DNA of 64,000 bases from Dipteris shenzhenensis (lineage: Eukaryota; Polypodiophyta; Polypodiopsida; Gleicheniales). Numbering within the stretch: the stretch's first letter is position 1; each line of letters starts with the position of its first letter. Positions 62,074 to 64,000 of the stretch are shown here, piece after piece. Made by a program: the position numbers and the translations under genes. The stretch lies in the NCBI GenBank assembly GCA_047967505.1, contig CM106538.1. One strand, given 5' to 3'. A model generated the notes under the pieces. It saw only the letters and a program-made list of their open reading frames with translations. It was not told where the DNA came from and did no database searches.

Positions 62074-62700
62074 ACATGTTAGACCATCGGGCTGAAAATG
62101 TAAGTTGGCCCTTAATTCGAATTCACAAGTTCAAATTGGGTTATCGTCAGTTTTCTCCTCCATCTCTGAGGTTCTCACAGTTAGAGTGGGGCTCAAGGTT
62201 CTCTGAGTTCGGCTGGAATTTGTCGGAACTAGTTAAGTGTTCCACAGGATTATTCCAGGAACGCGCTCTCAAAATTGACGCCCAGACAGCTGAACTCTGC
62301 TTGCTACGAGAATGGCAACAAATAAGCTATCTATCTGGGATCGCCATATGCCTTTGGGAATGATGTGATATTATTTCCTCTTGATGTGACCATTGACTTT
62401 TATGACTCTGCAGTAAGTGCCTATGTTGTCTGCTCTGTGCTCTACCTTGATTGGTTTTGTTTGAGTCATTGCATTACTTCTTTTCGGAAGCATGATGTCA
62501 TTAATCTTACATGACAATAGAGGCTAAAAAGGCAGTCCTTTTTACAGCTCTGTAACACCTTTATTGCACACTGATGAAATGTCTTGTGCCGTTTTAGTTG
62601 ATGGGAAGACATCTGCACCTTGAGAATTTTGGGTATGAGCTTGTTTTTGCTGTTAAAGAGGCCCATTTTGACACTATCTTTTCTGTCTTTTCAGCAATAA
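62074..62700 (+). other. Probable TIM17 3' UTR and flank
   Basis: No other coding gene is recognised; a 97-codon frame at 62070-62363 lacks motifs. A canonical AATAAA lies at 62695-62700. Whether the transcript really extends this far, or ends at an unseen earlier site, cannot be told. Confidence 0.4.
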
Positions 62701-63001
62701 ACTGTGGATGTGTGTGATCTACTTTTAAGAGTAGGGAATAGCTGTAAATCTGCAAAACAGACATTTAATTAAAGATGAAGCTTCTCTTCCGTGGACTAAT
62801 TTTGGTGTGTTTGTTCACATACTTGCGATTTATTTATGTGCTCCGTTTGGTTTATGTCAGATGGCAGCCACTAGTTTCCAGGCTCTCTGGGATTAGATTT
62901 TTGAGAGCTTGGTTATTTTCTGGGCTCATCAGGTTGGCTTTTGTGATGAAACTTTCATGGATTATGACCACATTGAAATCTTTGAAATCCCCCCCCCCCC
63001 C

Positions 63002-63053
<52 letters not shown>

Positions 63054-63121
63054 ACTGAAATATCTTGAGTCTGAACACAATTGCCTTATTGATTGGGATT
63101 GTACCTGGAGTCTGCAGGTTT
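62701..63121. repeat. Intergenic DNA with (C)15(CT)n
   Basis: A C-run at 62989-63003 passes into about 24 CT units (63004-63052). The frame at 62775-63068 covering it is low-complexity. No gene is seen. Confidence 0.75.
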
Positions 63122-63693
63122 TGTCACGATGAGTAGGTTGCAGTAGACCTAGCAACACAGTAATGGCAGAAGCTGCAGGCTTGCAGTGGATTTTGCAGAC
63201 AGGGCTAGTGCCTATTTAAAGGCCTTATAGGGAGCAGCAGGGAGGTCGGCAGGTGCCCGGCTGACGTAGACCAGGTCGTGCTGCACAGAGACTTGGTCAG
63301 CCTGCAGTAGGGTCATTACTGACCCTTGTTGGCCGACTCAATAGGCTGTCCACAGGAGGGGACCAGGCCCCTCTACACCTTAAAAAAGGTGATTAATTGC
63401 CATTCACTGCAGGAAGGAGAGGGAGTGAGCACATAGCTTTATTCAGTTCAGTATTTCAGTGTCTTGACTGGAGTTTCCCCAGCACCTTGCTGGATGTTTG
63501 TGGCTTTTCTCTGAGCAGTTTTTCCTGCATCTGTGAACGATTATAATCTGAGTCCTCTCTATCTCTTCTCTTCCAGATTTGCAATTTACTGCGGTCCATC
63601 TGTGAGTGCATCCGTATGCCAGATCTGAGAGTCTTTATCCTGATTCTAGTATATCTGCTGCAAGGGTTTGCTACAATAAGCATTCTCTATTTC
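63122..63693 (+). repeat. Possible LTR of a copia-type element at the right edge
   Basis: The segment begins TGTCACGATGAG and includes a palindromic promoter-like CCTATTTAAAGGCC (about 63210), GGTCGGC/GGCCGACT repeats reminiscent of the LTRs at 8720 and 50428, and a T/C-rich 3' part. TCAGAGCC at about 63698 matches the last eight bases of the initiator-Met primer site, with the rest diverged. No second LTR is in the window. Confidence 0.3.
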
Positions 63694-64000
63694 TGTCAGA
63701 GCCACAGGTGGAACTCTCGTGATAATTTACTCCTTCCACTCTCGAAGGTACCCTATTTCATGTGCTAATTCGGTTGCTACAACATATTCTATTTTCTCCT
63801 TCTGTGATTGCAGAAGTGATGACCCCTCATAGGTTGGTCAATTGGAAAGAGAGCGAAGTACATAAAGAGTGAGCTGAACAGGGTACCTAATATGAGGCTT
63901 GACACATGCTCTCTAGGACTATTTTCTCTTTCTGAGACGTCGATTGCAAATATCTCCACCTTGTCCCAAAATCATCTTAGAATAAATAAAACTCTAATCA
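63694..64000. other. Unassigned sequence to the window end
   Basis: No gene recognised. If the preceding segment is an LTR, this would be the start of the internal region of an element continuing past the window. Confidence 0.3.

Overview
The window looks like a repeat-dense nuclear segment of a land plant. Support comes from a GTD-binding (DUF593-type) coiled-coil protein fragment, a plant-style TIM17 with a Ser/Gly-rich tail, plant L1-type LINEs with DUF4283 ORF1s and zf-RVT domains, Ty1/copia and Ty3/gypsy elements, a copia-type initiator-Met tRNA primer site, and long CT/GT microsatellites. A large, repeat-rich genome such as that of a fern or another non-flowering plant is possible, but the sequence alone does not settle the clade.

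Only three segments look like host genes: the 3' part of a GTD-binding (myosin-binding-like) protein gene at the left edge (21-1400), the last exon of a single-domain cupin gene (55416-55873), and an intact intronless TIM17 (61378-62073). I found no tRNA, rRNA, CRISPR array or replication origin.

Almost everything else is transposon debris in layers. 2.5-7.7 kb: a MITE-like tandem repeat, a scrambled LINE broken by GT microsatellites, and a decayed Helitron helicase followed by an endonuclease domain (Helentron-like). 8.7-11.3 kb: a structurally complete but ORF-less copia-type element with two LTRs, PBS, PPT and a probable 5-bp target duplication. 12.2-19.1 kb: copia and gypsy pol remnants, including two copies of gypsy RNase H/integrase joined head to tail on the minus strand. 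19.9-28.6 kb: pieces of at least two LINE families. 29-44.4 kb: an ORF1-only LINE and a longer L1-type LINE inserted about 0.5 kb apart in an antisense copia gag, with the interval between the two ORF1 genes tandemly amplified to four copies of about 2.5-2.75 kb. 45.9-54.1 kb: copia pol placed inside a gypsy remnant, a second copia 3' end with a 1.2-kb LTR, and a 5'-truncated LINE. 55.9-61.3 kb: mostly featureless AT-rich sequence.

The most interesting material concerns one LINE family, called LINE-A here. It has ORF1-only copies resembling mammalian half-LINEs (HAL1). Those copies and the ORF2-bearing copies share a 3' tail: a small hairpin whose arms change together, then GACGTTAATA, then CTTT or CT repeats. 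About ten such tails occur in the window on both strands. A second family, LINE-B, has a long pyrimidine-rich 5' leader that begins with a short hairpin also found in a third family, LINE-C. In LINE-B the ORF1 stop overlaps the ORF2 start (ATGA). The names LINE-A, LINE-B and LINE-C are local labels, not database families.
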